A program made the position numbers and the translations under genes. A stretch of 64,000 bases of DNA, from assembly GCA_000310025.1 (NCBI GenBank), contig FN649748.1, positions 2,757,659 through 2,821,658 on the forward strand, given 5' to 3'. The notes under the pieces are model-generated. The model did not search any database, was not told the DNA's origin, and worked only from the letters and a program-made list of their open reading frames with translations. Source of the DNA: Ectocarpus siliculosus (Eukaryota > Sar > Phaeophyceae > Ectocarpales > Ectocarpaceae). Position 1 is the stretch's first letter, and each line of letters begins with the position of its first letter. Shown here in pieces: positions 21,101 to 33,136 of the stretch.

Positions 21101-23344
21101 GGACACGACTGAGATGCACGAACACCTGCTCAACGCTGTGAGGCAGGGCGACAGGTTCATCAACGTTTTCCCGAAGCATCAGAAGGAGATCGAAAAGGTG
21201 GGCATTGGCATGGATCGCGTTGTGCGGTCGCTCGTGTTTATATTATTTTCCCGTGTTCCCGCCCACAGACCAAGCACTCATTTGCATGAGACAAGTATGG
21301 GGGCGTTTCGCGTCCCTTTCACATCATGCCATCCTGGGTGTCACTAAATAACCCCTCTCCCCCGCCTCTCTTCCATCGGGTGCTGTGAAATTCGCCCCCC
21401 GGACCCCCCGAGAAGTTCGCGTACCCCGGCACAGTGGAGCAAATCGTCGATCCGATGGAGTACGTCGAGCAGCTGTGCAATTGCAAGGCGATCATCTCGA
21501 CCAGGCTCCACGGCGTGGTGCTGGGCCTGCACATGAGCGTGCCGACCTTCGCCGCGTTCCGTCTCCCCTCGGACAACAAGGTGCCCGACGTCATGGCGCG
21601 CGTCATGTCCCTGCCCGACCAGTTCCTCCAGATCGACAAGGACCTGGACCGCGACCTGGTGAACGCGGCGGTTAGTCGCGTGAGGCAGCTCTACGAGGAA
21701 GGGGATCGCCGGGCGGTGATCCACGACCGGCTGTCCGCGTTCCACGACGAGTTCATCGTGCACGCGCGCCACGTGCTCGTCGACGTCCTCGGGGTCGGGG
21801 ACCACCACCAGCAGCAGCAAGGACCAGATGTGGTGACGTATGTACAACAGGCTCAGATCGACAACGGACTCCTGGCGCCGCAGGCGGCAGTGAGCGCCGC
21901 GGCGGCCCTGAACGGCACACCAGCGGAGTCGTCCGTGCCGTCATGGTCGCACAAAATGATGCCGGCATCTGTCGGCTTGGACTGCGTTGCCGCCTTGTTC
22001 TTGCTCTTCGCCATCATTGCGTTGGCCGCCTTGCCCTCGAAGACGGGCGGTGGCCGCGGTGGGGGTCGAATCCCTCGGGTACTCAAATCTGACGCAGCCA
22101 ATGGAGACAAGAAGGGCCTCATTGCCGTCAGCGGCATGGAGCCTGCCCTAGGGAAGGCCACCGCCCACCAAGAAATGGAAGAGCACTGCGGCATGACCGA
22201 TGCCGCCAGCCCTTCCAGCTTCAGAGATTCCGAGCTGGGTTCCCGAGACTCTCTGTCGCCAGCACAACGAAGCCCCGCCACGAAACAGTCGGGCTTCCCA
22301 GCTACCAAGAAAGGACCGTCTCTCAACTTTCTCTTCGCGCTCAACTTCATCCTGTGGATAGCTCTGGCGGTGGCCTTCAGTAGGTACAGCAAGTCCTATC
22401 TTCGGGATACGCAGGACCCCGTAGGCCTCCTCGTTCTGCAGGGGTCGGTCGGGGTCGTGGTCCTTTGCGCTCTAGGACGTCTGGGCTTAGGTGCCACCGA
22501 CGAAGGGCGTGCAGGAGGCTCGGTCAGTGTGCTAGGCCAGCTCGTGCAGCCGTTTGCTGCTAGTCGACTGGCCGGGCTAGCGGCGATCCTCCACACCTGC
22601 CAGGCCTTTCTCACGAGCTTCTCCGTGTTCGTTGGCGGCGTTGCCGTGACGAGCGCGCTCAAGGCCACCGAGCCGGTCGCTGCCGTCGCGTTCTCGCACC
22701 TTATCCTGGGCAAGACGGTTCACCGCATCAAGCTGGCGTCGCTTGCGGTCATCATGGCGGGAATCGTCTTGTTGACCACGAAAAGCACGGCCACAGCAGG
22801 AACCGCCCACGAGGCAGCGGAAGAGGGAGGAGCCACGCCCCACAGCCCGGTGGTGCTGGCAGCAATGTTCACCATGGCGGCCGTCTGCTGCAACGCTCTT
22901 CGCAACGTGCTGATCAAGAAGGGCGACCCTGTCCCACCGCGTCAGACCCTCCTGGCCTGCAGCTTGGCAGCGGCGGCGATCGGCGTCAGCCTCATGGCGC
23001 TCAGGGTCGTGATGAGGAGCATGGACGACCTGCTCCTAGGCCCCGCTCCCGGAGGCGTGGTCGAAGCCGCGGATGCCGCCCGTGAGGGCAACGGCGCTAG
23101 CTGGCTGAGCATGGAGGGCGTGAACGCGGCCCTCTGCTTCGTCGGGTACAACCTCGCCTCGTTCAACCTCCTGGCCCAGCTCAGTCCGGTGGGCCACGCC
23201 GTGGGTAACTCCGTCAAGAGGGTGGTGATGTTCGGAAGCGGGATCCTGCTCATGGGGGAGGTGATGACAGGGCGGCAGCTCGGAGGCACCGCCGTAGCCC
23301 TGACGGGCGTCCTTGTGTACAATCTCGTTGGGTCTACCGGGTAG
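18158..23344 (+). CDS. Polysaccharide pyruvyltransferase fused to a triose-phosphate-translocator-family transporter, 6 exons, about 918 aa
   Basis: Exons 18158-18314, 18841-19025, 19792-19919, 20478-20686, 21052-21197 and 21413-23344 join in phase throughout (2757 nt). Residues about 40-420 carry pyruvyltransferase hallmarks in order: LLFGGFCNGNMGDVVQPIA, ALVIGGGGIF, IVVMGVGA, FVSGRDETS, and AIISTRLHGVVLGLHMSVP. This family moves a pyruvyl ketal from phosphoenolpyruvate to sugars. A single membrane helix (CVAALFLLFAIIALAAL, about 460-480) and a polar linker follow. From about 577 to the end there is a multi-helix transporter of the TPT/nucleotide-sugar type, with NFLFALNFILWIALAV, ALKATEPVAAVAF and NALRNVLIKK. 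One extra helix before the transporter would put the enzyme in the lumen. No signal peptide is seen at the chosen ATG, so a 5' exon may be missing. Confidence 0.87.
19981..20206. repeat. Tandem duplication of about 110 bp in intron 3 of the fusion gene
   Basis: Units 19981-20090 and 20091-20206 both begin GTTGGAT(C/T)GATTC(G/A)CAGGCT. They continue with CACCAACCGT, GACTCAT(G/C)GTCG, AATGA(T/C)..ATGCT and CGAGGC..GC in order. Confidence 0.75.
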
Positions 23345-25924
23345 TATCGCTGCGAGGTGCGTGGGATGGATGGGGGGTTGGGGGGGATGGATGCTGCTTG
23401 GCGTGTTCGCAGATAGCTTGGAGTTGCGGCGTGCATGCACACACTAGAATGCAGTTGGGGACGAAAGCTCGTTGGCTGCAGCTGTGAGTTTGCAGCCAAG
23501 GCATTGCTCCCGGTCAAAGGCCGTGCAATGTCAGTGCCACGCATGTCCGTGGCAACGGTTGTCGTAAAGATCAGCCCTTGTCCGTGTGAAATGCACGAGC
23601 TTGTCGATGGCACTGTGGGCAACCTACGGCGTGCGGCGTGTGTGCTTGATGTGAAAAGAGTGCGAAGGCGCTCGGACGGGGTATAGCTGTCAGATTTTCA
23701 GATGGATGTGGAGAGTCGCCAAACCTTATGCGTGGTGCGTGTTGTCTGCAGGTACTCGGAGTGTGCTCTGTCGGCGGCTGACGATTTCCTTGCAGAACCT
23801 GGGGCGTCTCAAGTGGCGACATTTTTTAATAGTTCGGAGGTATCTGTCAGGTGAAAGACAAGCCTGCCTGGGTGTAGCATGGTTTTCATGCCTTGTGTTT
23901 GTGGAAGGGGCGTCGGCAGATGTGTGTATGTTCTTTATGCAGCAATTAAGCTTTCATTTCCTCAAGTACATCATTTCCTCTTCGCCCTCCACTATTATCG
24001 AGTGCGTTAAATGGTCGAGGCTTTTTGGTGCGTCTACACGTTGGGTGTGCAACGCCGCGAAAATGGTCAGAAATTTCCCGTATCGATCCGATCGGGCACG
24101 GTGTCGAATACTGCGGCCTGCTCTTCCGAATTTGACAGTATCTAGCGACAATTCATTGTCTTGTACCTGTAGTCTTTTGCACTGAAAATGGCATCCTGTA
24201 GTTTGCAAAGGGGGTGTGCGCTGTGCGTGTAGCAGCACTGCGACGCGTTACGGGGTTGGCGGTCTGATGTACAGTAAGTAGTACAAGGCTGGAGAGCCTG
24301 AAGTAGAGGCATTACCGCCTCGTGCATGTGACGCTAGAGAGCCTGAAGCATAGATAGAGCGTCTCGTTCTTTTTCCCACTGCCTTATAGCTGCGTTTACG
24401 TTGGGCGTTTCCTGTTCGCTCGTCTTTGGAGTCCCCTTGGACGGTCGATATCTTGACCTCGTTGTGTCGAATTTACGATAGGCCGCTCGATTTACGGCGG
24501 ACGGATAGGTGTTTGTGGTGCCTCTCGTCTTGACAGGTTCATTCTGTGTCTCACTGTCTCATTGCCCTCTTATTCCATGGATGTCGTGACGTGTTTCACG
24601 GCATGGTTCCTGCGCAGTCGTTCTCGCGCTATTGCCTTTTCGCTCCAGCGGCGCAGTTTGTTTTTTTCCGCGTGCTTGTTAAGTCTGTTTATGGTGTGTA
24701 ATGGAGATAAGGTCCAAACACGAGCAAGTGGGCGTTAAGCCATTGCAATAGAAGGAACTCATAATTCAAAGTATATAGGCTTGAATATTCTCCCGGTTGA
24801 AGTACCGTAAGTCGCAAAAGATGCAGCATCCCCTGGACGGAAGGTCAACGCCCGATTACTCCATGACGAAGAGGATGACAACATCGCACGTTAGTTGTTT
24901 AGGAAAGCTCGTGACTTGATGGCTCCAACGCCGCAAATCCCGACACTGGAAGTCCTTAGTTGTTGGAGAGTAATCGAGCGTAGTATACCGATCGGGGGTG
25001 GGGGTGGAAGTAAATGTGACGTACGGTGTATGCGTGGTAGTCAGGTTGTGTGTAATACTGAAGTAATGTTGTTCCTGATTGTTGCGTTTTGATGTTACAT
25101 GTTGGAGGGCGGAATGTCTCTGTATTGCAGAAGACAACGAACCCCAAAGTAGGACAGGGAGCCTCGATATGTGGTACTGTGCCTGCATACTAGAAAAACA
25201 ACAAGGTGGAGGTCCAGCTACGAATGAAAGTATTTCCACCAAGAAATGACGGTGGTGAGTTCCCAGATGTCTCACCAGGTACTGCATAGAACAGACGGAA
25301 ATAGCGCGATGACTGAAAATGATCCCACGCCCCCCAAATCACGAAAATTTGCATCGCACACCCGGGGCGCGATCATGCCATCTCTCGGGCTGCTGCACGA
25401 CTTTTCACCCTTTCACTGTGCTTTGGTTCGTGGAACTTGCATGTATATGCCAATGAGTGTGGGTGTCTTTCTGACCCAATTCTTTCACATGCGTACAGAC
25501 TGGGGGCATTTCAGGCAACGCTCATACAGACAGTGCTGAGACAAGCACGTCGTGTGCTCCACGGGCAGCTTCGCGGCTTGTCCTCGGGTAACCGTTTTAG
25601 CTATGGTAGGCATTCAACGCGGTACCCCTTTTTCGACATTCAAGTCAAAGGCATCAATCTCTATCTCGCTACAGCTTCATCTGTGTACATATTGTGCCGC
25701 GCACATAATTCACATTATTACAAGGCTTTCGGCGGCTTACGCCGCCACGCTGAGAGAAGCGTACCGCAAGACGCATGTTTCTTGGCGTCTGGTAAACGAT
25801 GGTATGCGGTGGCTGTGAGATTCCCAGCAATTTGTTCCCGCAGTATGCAGATGTGAGAAATGATGTACCACATAGGGCGAAGTCACACACTGAACGTGCG
25901 TTGTGAGCAGTAGTGAGCAGAAAC
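23345..25924. other. Intergenic DNA, no gene recognised
   Basis: 3' flank of the fusion gene followed by DNA with only short frames. Nothing matches a known protein or RNA. Confidence 0.55.
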
Positions 25925-26345
25925 ACGGCTTAAGCATACGACACGACACGGCTTAACAACTAAGTCACACGGTGCACACTAAGGCAACGGTAAATTAAAG
26001 CACGGTCCACGCAACGACACGACACGGCGTAGTCAACAACACGGGCGCCACCCAACGCAAACCACACGAAACGGCATAGTCAACCACGCAAACTTCATGA
26101 CAACGGCAAAGTCACACACTACATACGACACGACACGGCATAGTCATCCTGACAACACGACCACGGAAGAGTCACACACTAACGGCAGCACACATACGCA
26201 CAACACGCGACGAGCCGCAAACCCAGAGACTTTGAAACCAGCAACTATCCTCGTGGGATGCATAGTGACGCATACGACACGACACGACATGGCATAGTCA
26301 TCCTGACAGCATGACCACGGAAAAGTCACACACTAACGGCAGCGC
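25925..26345. repeat. Degenerate tandem repeats of the type ACGACACGACACGGCATAGTC
   Basis: The core CGACACGACACGGC(A/T)TAGTC occurs at about 25940, 26015, 26070, 26125 and 26275 together with a second unit (A)AGTCACACACTA(A)CGGCAGC at 26110, 26168 and 26325. The larger unit CATCCTGACA-CGACCACGGAAGAGTCACAC is present twice about 155 bases apart. The array abuts the truncated 3' end of the Helitron gene. Confidence 0.75.
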
Positions 26346-26359
26346 ACAACGACGATTTG

Positions 26360-28840
26360 CTAACCCATCGCACGGACTATGCCTTTTTGGCCATTAACCA
26401 GTCCTTGCTTAAAGTTAAGGTTCCTTGTTATCATTACCATACAGTTCAGCTTTAGGTTCAAGACATGAGGCGGAACGCCTGCAACGTCAATTGAGTTGAG
26501 GTCAGCAGCCATGACGAAGTCGAAGGCATCGGCATTGCAACTGTCAGGGTCGACAGTGTCGCAACTGTTCACGGTACAGAGATCACCAGACAGCAGGTGA
26601 AGGATATGTTCATTGATTGTGTCTATGGTGTCATTGGTAGAGGACAGTATTGCTCTCGACTTGAACGTGCTGGGGTCTGCATGTAGAATATCGGGGTAGA
26701 CGAAGTTGATCAATTCTTCGAATGATTCCGTATTCTCAATGACAAACGGATCAGGTGGCATTGCTGGGATGTCATGAATGTATGCTAGGGCTCCGATACC
26801 AATATTGCGTACAAAGGCGGCGTAGGGAGCATCCTGGCGATCACGTTGGGAAATGGTCAGGCGCATTCTATGGATATACGGCCACAGTGGGCTTGAAATG
26901 ATGGAAGCATCAACTGTTTCTGCCTGTCCGAAAACACGACGACGGGTCCTATTTGACGCATGTCGCCACTGAGCAAAACAGTTTTGCCGCCCATTAGCAG
27001 AGTGTTCCCCATGAGGTCCTGTAGCGTAAGGTCAAGCGCCTCGACGGAATATCGGTGGCTCATCGGAATTTCGTCCCAAACGATGAGATCACATTTCCGC
27101 AAAACTTCTGCTCGTTGCGATTCCGCGGAGATATTGCACATTGCGCCGGCGACATTTTGAACCGTTGTGTTGGGTGACGTTGTGCACGACGTGGTCGTAA
27201 ACTAAAAGCTGTTCGTTGGTAAGGTTAGGTAGGTGGTGAGCAGCGAAAACACGCATCTGTTCGACGTCGAACATATGTTTAAACCGTAGGTACTCCGTGT
27301 CTAAATGAATGACTGTTGGAAGTCCGGCGATGGTGTTAGTACGTCCATGGTGCTGCAATCCAAGGTCGATTTCCCGAAGCGCTGCGTTGCTCGCTTCGAT
27401 GGAGGTCATGGACATACGTAAGTCTTGGGGGTGAAGTCTCGTTTAAAGTGCCTTGTACTCTTCGTCATGTTTGACGATGCCCATGGCTCTAGCAGCGTCT
27501 TGGAATGTTTCATGAACTATTTCGTTGTGAGTCCTGAGTAATTCAAACGATCTTGCCGGTTTGTGGTGCAGAAGTTGGCGCAGATAGAAGACGTCCCCTT
27601 TATCTGGTGTAATAGCCGTAACACGCGCTACGTGCTTGTCTGGAGTGCGAGGTGTAACATAATAGCCGAATCTGTCGCGAAAATGCGTTCGTTCCTGTTT
27701 TCCGTGACTTTCGATTTTTGTTGACAATGTACTTCTCGTTGTAGTCCAGGTACGTGAGGGAATCGAAGTCGGACTCGGTAGGTCTTCCAAAGTACAGCAT
27801 GAGGTCGGATTTGGTCTGTTCGGCTTCCGACTTCTGTTCGGCACGTGTAAGAGTTTGATCGACAATGACGTGTTGTTCATCGGGAAGGTGCAGGCGAAGG
27901 GACGTGACGGAAGGGTGGCGCTCCATGATGTGGAAACCAAGTAATCGCCACGCAGCCTCTGCCGCTGACACGTATCTTGCCGATCGGTAAGCTTCAATTT
28001 CGTCACCACCACAAACAATCTTGGCCTTGATAAAGTCGGCGCCTTTCGTGATGTACTTGTAAATATACTTGACTACTGTATGGCGTTGGCGGTGCAGACG
28101 TCAAAACACATGTGACAGTTGTATTTGGAAAGGAGCCAAATGTTGTACGGTGCTATCCATTGATTGGTGGCGAATGATTCGATAAATTTGCCGTTCACTC
28201 TGTGTGTGTAGGGAAATATCTCTTCGGTATCTCTACGACGGTACTCGGCTCTACCGGTCTTGCCCACAGCGGCTACGTCACGCCATGGTTGGGGATAGTT
28301 TTTGCCGCACACCTTAACTCCAGGCCGTTTTCGATCTTCCTTCATGCACGGTAATGTGGGGTTGTGACTGCCACACTGTTTGTGTACCATGAGGTTCAGC
28401 ACTTGATCTCTTGATCTACCATTGTTGAGCTCTGGCGGCGGCACTTCCGCCCAACACCATTCGTCCATTTCTCCCATCTGATCGGGCAAAGGTCCCTCAA
28501 AGCGCACTACTAAATGCATATGGGGCATTCCCCTCTTCTGGAACTCTACGCAGCTCATCTCAAAGTCAATCGGTCCAAAAATCTTGCCACTCCTGAGGTC
28601 TTTCATGAGTTCAGCCATTTTAATTTTAATTTTGAAGACACGGTCGCATAAGTCTGGCCTGTCGTACGCTGTTTGACCGGGTAACAGATTAGCTTGAATT
28701 AATTGCTTCCCAGTTACCATTGCATGTCATGGTGAGCATGGCACTAGGGCGTCCCTTACGTGATACAATAGCTAAGGCGTCGGTTTTGTGTTTGCTTTCA
28801 TTTTGGCTGGATGCCCGTGAAAGGTTTTCGGGAGCGATTT
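26360..28840 (-). pseudogene. Decayed Helitron Rep/helicase gene
   Basis: Read in three shifting frames, the segment retains the Helitron order. First comes the pre-HUH region (AMLTMTCNGNWEAI, about 28710-28750), then EFQKRGMPHMHLVVRF with the HUH metal site (about 28510-28540). The Rep tyrosine region KYIYKYITKG follows (about 28047-28076), then YVSAAEAAWRLLGFH and GDVFYLRQLLHHKPARSFELL. Pif1-type helicase pieces come last: LIVWDEIPM (about 27070), TVLLSGDMRQIGPVV and MVMITRNLNFKQGLVNG. Frameshifts lie near 28700, 28075 and 27720, with a stop at 27443. Helicase motif I (Walker A) is deleted at about 27150-27175, and the C-terminus stops at 26360. It cannot encode a working rolling-circle transposase. 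Confidence 0.88.
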
Positions 28841-28919
28841 ACCTATCTGAGCTTCCTGGGGCGCGTCCTCTAAAGTTTTGTACGTGGTGGCACGTTTCTG
28901 GCCTTCAGCTGAGGAATGC

Positions 28920-29990
28920 ATGTATGTGTGTGTTGTGAGCAGACAGAGTGCTGGTGCTGGTCTGCAGAGGGAATGAGGCAGACGGAAAGCGAAGAGTCTG
29001 CAGAGGGAATGAGGCAGACGGAGCCGAGAGCAGACAGAGTGCTGGTGCTGGTCTGCAGAGGGAATGAGGCAGACGGAAAGCGAAGAGTCTGCAGAGGGAA
29101 TGAGGCAGACGGAGCCGAGAGCAGACAGAGTGCTGGTGCTGGTCTGCAGAGGGAATGAGGCAGACGGAGAGCGAAGAGAAACCCGAGAGCAGACAGAGTG
29201 CTCCACACGTGATCGAGAAAAGAGTGCTGGTGCTGGTCTGCAGAGGGAATGAGGCAGACGGAGAGCGAAGAGTCTGCAGAGGGAATGAGGCAGACGGAGA
29301 GCGAAGAGAAACCCGAGAGCAGACAGAGTGCTCCACACGTGATCGAGAAAAGGCGGAGCGGCGGCGGAGCGGAAACATGCCCAGAAGCAATGAGGTGCTG
29401 CAGACAGACGGAGAGGGCAGAGAACGAACCGAGAGCAGACAGAGTGCTGGTGCTGGTCTGCAGAGGGAATGAGGCAGACGGAAAGCGAAGAGTCTGCAGA
29501 GGGAATGAGGCAGACGGAGCCGAGAGCAGACAGAGTGCTGGTGCTGGTCTGCAGAGGGAATGAGGCAGACGGAGAGCGAAGAGTCTGCAGGTAGGTAGGT
29601 AGGAAAGATGCAAGCACTGGTAGAAGTGAGAGGTGTAGGGGAGTGAGAGGTGTGGGGGGGAGCGCGACGTGCGAATCGAATTTTAGGGCTTTGAACGGAG
29701 ACTATATTTGTGTTCCGAGACGAAGAGGCAGACAGAATGCTGGGCGTGCAGAAATGAGGTGCTGCAGACAGACGGAGAGGGCAGAGAACGAACCGAGAGC
29801 AGACAGAGTGCTGGTGCTCGTCTGCAGAGGGAATGAGGCAGACGGAGAGCGAAGAGTCTGCAGAGGGAATGAGGCAGACGGAGAGCGAAGAGAAACCCGA
29901 GAGCAGACAGAGTGCTCCACACGTGATCGAGAAAAGGCGGAGAGGCGGCGGAGCGGAAACATGCCCAGAAGCGGAAAGACAGAATGAACT
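28920..29990. repeat. Minisatellite array next to the Helitron remnant
   Basis: Built from interleaved units: TCTGCAGAGGGAATGAGGCA + GACGGA(A/G)AGCGAAGAG, CCGAGAGCAGACAGAGTGCT, and CCACACGTGATCGAGAAAAG. Higher-order blocks repeat from 28950 to 29590. After a unique gap (29591-29730) they resume to about 29985. Both strands stay open for long distances because the unit lacks stops. The Ser/Leu-rich (minus) and Glu/Arg-rich (plus) frames of up to 281 codons are artefacts. Confidence 0.88.
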
Positions 29991-32900
29991 CTAAATCCAA
30001 GTGAAAAATGGTGGGAGAAATGCTGGTCTGTCAGGGCTCGAGAAAACCGATCTTTGAACGGAGAGCGGCCCGCTGGAAATGCGAAATACTCGAAAGTTAC
30101 GCCGAACACAAATGATAGAACTGTTATTAGATGATGAGTGAGGCCAGGTTGCGGGGTAGCATGGGGCGAATTCCGCCCCTCTCCCCATGCAATGCATTTA
30201 TGTATATACGCACGAATATGGGAAAATCCAAGGATTTGATTACATCGGTTTTACATGAGAAAGATAATGTGGGCGTCCGGGAAATAATCGCGAAGCCTTC
30301 AGCACGGAGGGAGTTTTTTTCGCTGCGCCCTGTTGTTGGGCGCAGACCTCCGCTTTCCTTTTCTCACCTGTGCGGAAGTTCGCCTGTACCAACGAGGGTC
30401 CATTCACATCGCATCGAATGAATCTTTGGTCTCACGCACGAAACAAGCGGGATTGTATCAATGTACTGCTGTGGAAAGGGCCGTATGAACTACTGTGTAC
30501 ATGGCTTGTGTACACACGAACACTGTGATCAGACGAACTGATGTTTTCTGCGTGCGCTAAAGCGAGAGCGTCATCACAACATGGATGGGTTCACCCCATT
30601 CAGACACCAGCTCACTCTGCAGGGTTCTCTCTAGCCCGTCAGACAACAGTGAACAGGCGTCTGTGTTGTTTCCAAGCCACCTTTGCCAGGGTTGAAGGGA
30701 GGACGCAGGAGCGCCATGGTTGAACAATGTTGGACACATCTCCGAAGATCACAATACTACTACGGGTTTCCACCGGCACACGAGGCATTTCCAAGTAGAG
30801 AGAGCGAGAGAGAACTTCCATGTAACCTCGACTTGATGGCCAGCAACGCCATCCACCGGCGGGGTCTGTGCGAAGTGTTCACAAACTTCCCCCGCAACAC
30901 TTGCGCAGGCCAGACCTCAACCAAAGATCCCACAAAGCAACTTGCCGGCGGGGGGGGCATAGATAGGAGAACCAGCCCCCCCTGTGGATAGCAGTTGCGC
31001 GGCCCCTACGCACTGCAACGATCCACAGCGTTGCACACACCGCAGAGCAGCGAGAGAGAGGGCACGTTGTGGCATTTTGGTGTGTGTCCATCGGTGCGTA
31101 GGCAGCTTGCTTCGTTTTTCTCTCCCTAGACCGGCTGAGAGACGCTACGAAAGGTAAGAAGGGCGTGAGGGTGCGGCAGCGTAGGTGGAACAGCTGGGTC
31201 ACATATGCATATTCAGTTCCTGCTTTGAAGCACAATCCGTTCGTTGGCAACCTGCTGCGGAGCTGCTGTGGAGGAGCTTGTCCTGCGTCCATGACTCCGC
31301 ATAGCGAATGGAAGAGTATCCCTTGATTTGCGGTATTTGCCGATATTTAGCGGGAGACTGCCTGCCGTCGTCTATGTAGACCACAGTAGTACGTTCAGCT
31401 TGTGAAAACTCCTGTCTCACAGTAATGAACTCGTTGGCTACGGGAACAAGCAACGGTTATTTGGGCACACCAGAGCAACGGTGTCATCAGAAGGCCTCTC
31501 ACTACTGCCTCTCCTCTTCCCTCGCCGGCTTCTCCGCTCTCTACCGCAAGGAAGGGTCGTTTGCCCCAAAGATGCCTGCAACGTCCGCTGCGACCGGTGG
31601 CGCATCCAGAGTGTTTTCAGCGACCTGGCCACCGTACACTCCAGCATCTATGGGTGTAGAGGATGACCAGCAAGCCGCCAGGGACGACCGGCAGCGCGGT
31701 CCCTACTGTCAGGTGCGACTCCTGCAGGAAACTTCCCAGCTGAAACTTTGCGTTCAGGCCGTGCATCTGACACTACATACCACATGCACATAAGACGACG
31801 ATACATTCTTCTACTGTACATCAGCAGTACACCATAGTCTGCATACAGTTCCGCCTTGGTATGTACGTTGTGGGACCATTTCTCTCCGGCGGCAACATTT
31901 GGGATTGGCTAACCTACGTCCTGGTTCCCATTCCTTGTGCTTTGGGGGTGTCGGGAACAATGGCCAACCATCCTTCTAGAATTAGACAGGCAGTGATCGG
32001 TGCTCAAACATGTATCGTGTGAGGCAGGCCCACGGGCCCCCTGAAATCCCCACCTGCATCCTTCACTGTCACGGCCGATTCCACTGTCAAAATTGCTATC
32101 GTCACCGCGCACTGTTTTGCTTGCAGGTCGCAATTCGGACCCTCCGTGCACGCACGAGCGGCGCTGCTTTCATTTCAAGTTCAGGTGAGACGGAAATAAT
32201 GCACAAGACGCCGCCGTGGTTGACGCTGGCACTTCCGAGCTCACCACTCATCGAATGCATCTACTACGCATACTATGCACCCGCAAAATTGGTCTTGCCT
32301 GTAAACAAGATGGATACTCGATTCCGGCAGTGAGCCACATCATCCACAATCCTACTAGAAGGCAAGACACGTGTGCTGTACCGTCACTCCGTATTTCACT
32401 CTTGAAAACAGCTAGAGTTGATACTTAGGAACGTACATAGTTGCTGTTCAGTCCGTGAGGGCATACGCTAAGGCAGAGGCCCACCGTAGTATGCATATGG
32501 CTATTGCCAATGTCTATGACTAATATTTGCAGTACATTTTCTGCTGAGGGATGGTGTAGTACTGGAAAACTGTGAACATTTCCACTCATCCTGGCTACAA
32601 ACTCGGCCAACTGCATGTTGGGGACGTGTGGTTTGTTCCTATTGTAATCTTCCGTCTCGGTGTTGACTTTACAGGTTGAGTAACATCTTGAGGCGCCCAC
32701 GAAAGGCAACGAAGAGCAGCTTCCATATACGCATCGGAACAACTTGTGAAATAGCCTGTTCAGTCGATTTTCATTCAGTGAAGCCACATGATATCATTCA
32801 CGGCTCCCTCGGGGACTGAAACTGAGACCAACCCGGGGAAAGGAAAGCACCTCTCAAAAGAGTACCGAAAGGTGGGTTGACTACTTGATTTTGGGCCGGT

Positions 32901-33136
32901 GCCTGGCTGTGTCTTACCCGCAAGATTCAACTAATCGATCAAGCCTGTGCGCCGTGACGTGCACGTACGTACGTATATACCTGGCTCGACGTCGTAGACT
33001 GACAAATGAACAGCAATTTGTTAGAACAGCTGTCCTCGACCAAAAGTGTGCAACTGCTTTTAATATCCCTCCTTCGTGGACGGCAGCATGCAATATTGAG
33101 TGCTACTGTGACACACCAACATCCTCCCGGGCACGT
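29991..33136. other. Intergenic DNA, no gene firmly recognised
   Basis: Only short frames. A possible small exon at about 32127-32180, bounded by TTGCAG and CAG|GTGAGA, may belong to the membrane-protein gene to the right, but it shows no motif. Confidence 0.45.

Noticed and set aside
28772-29617. 281- and 247-codon Ser/Leu-rich frames (minus) and Glu/Arg-rich frames (plus)
   Set aside because: They are translations of the minisatellite, whose unit contains no stop in several frames.
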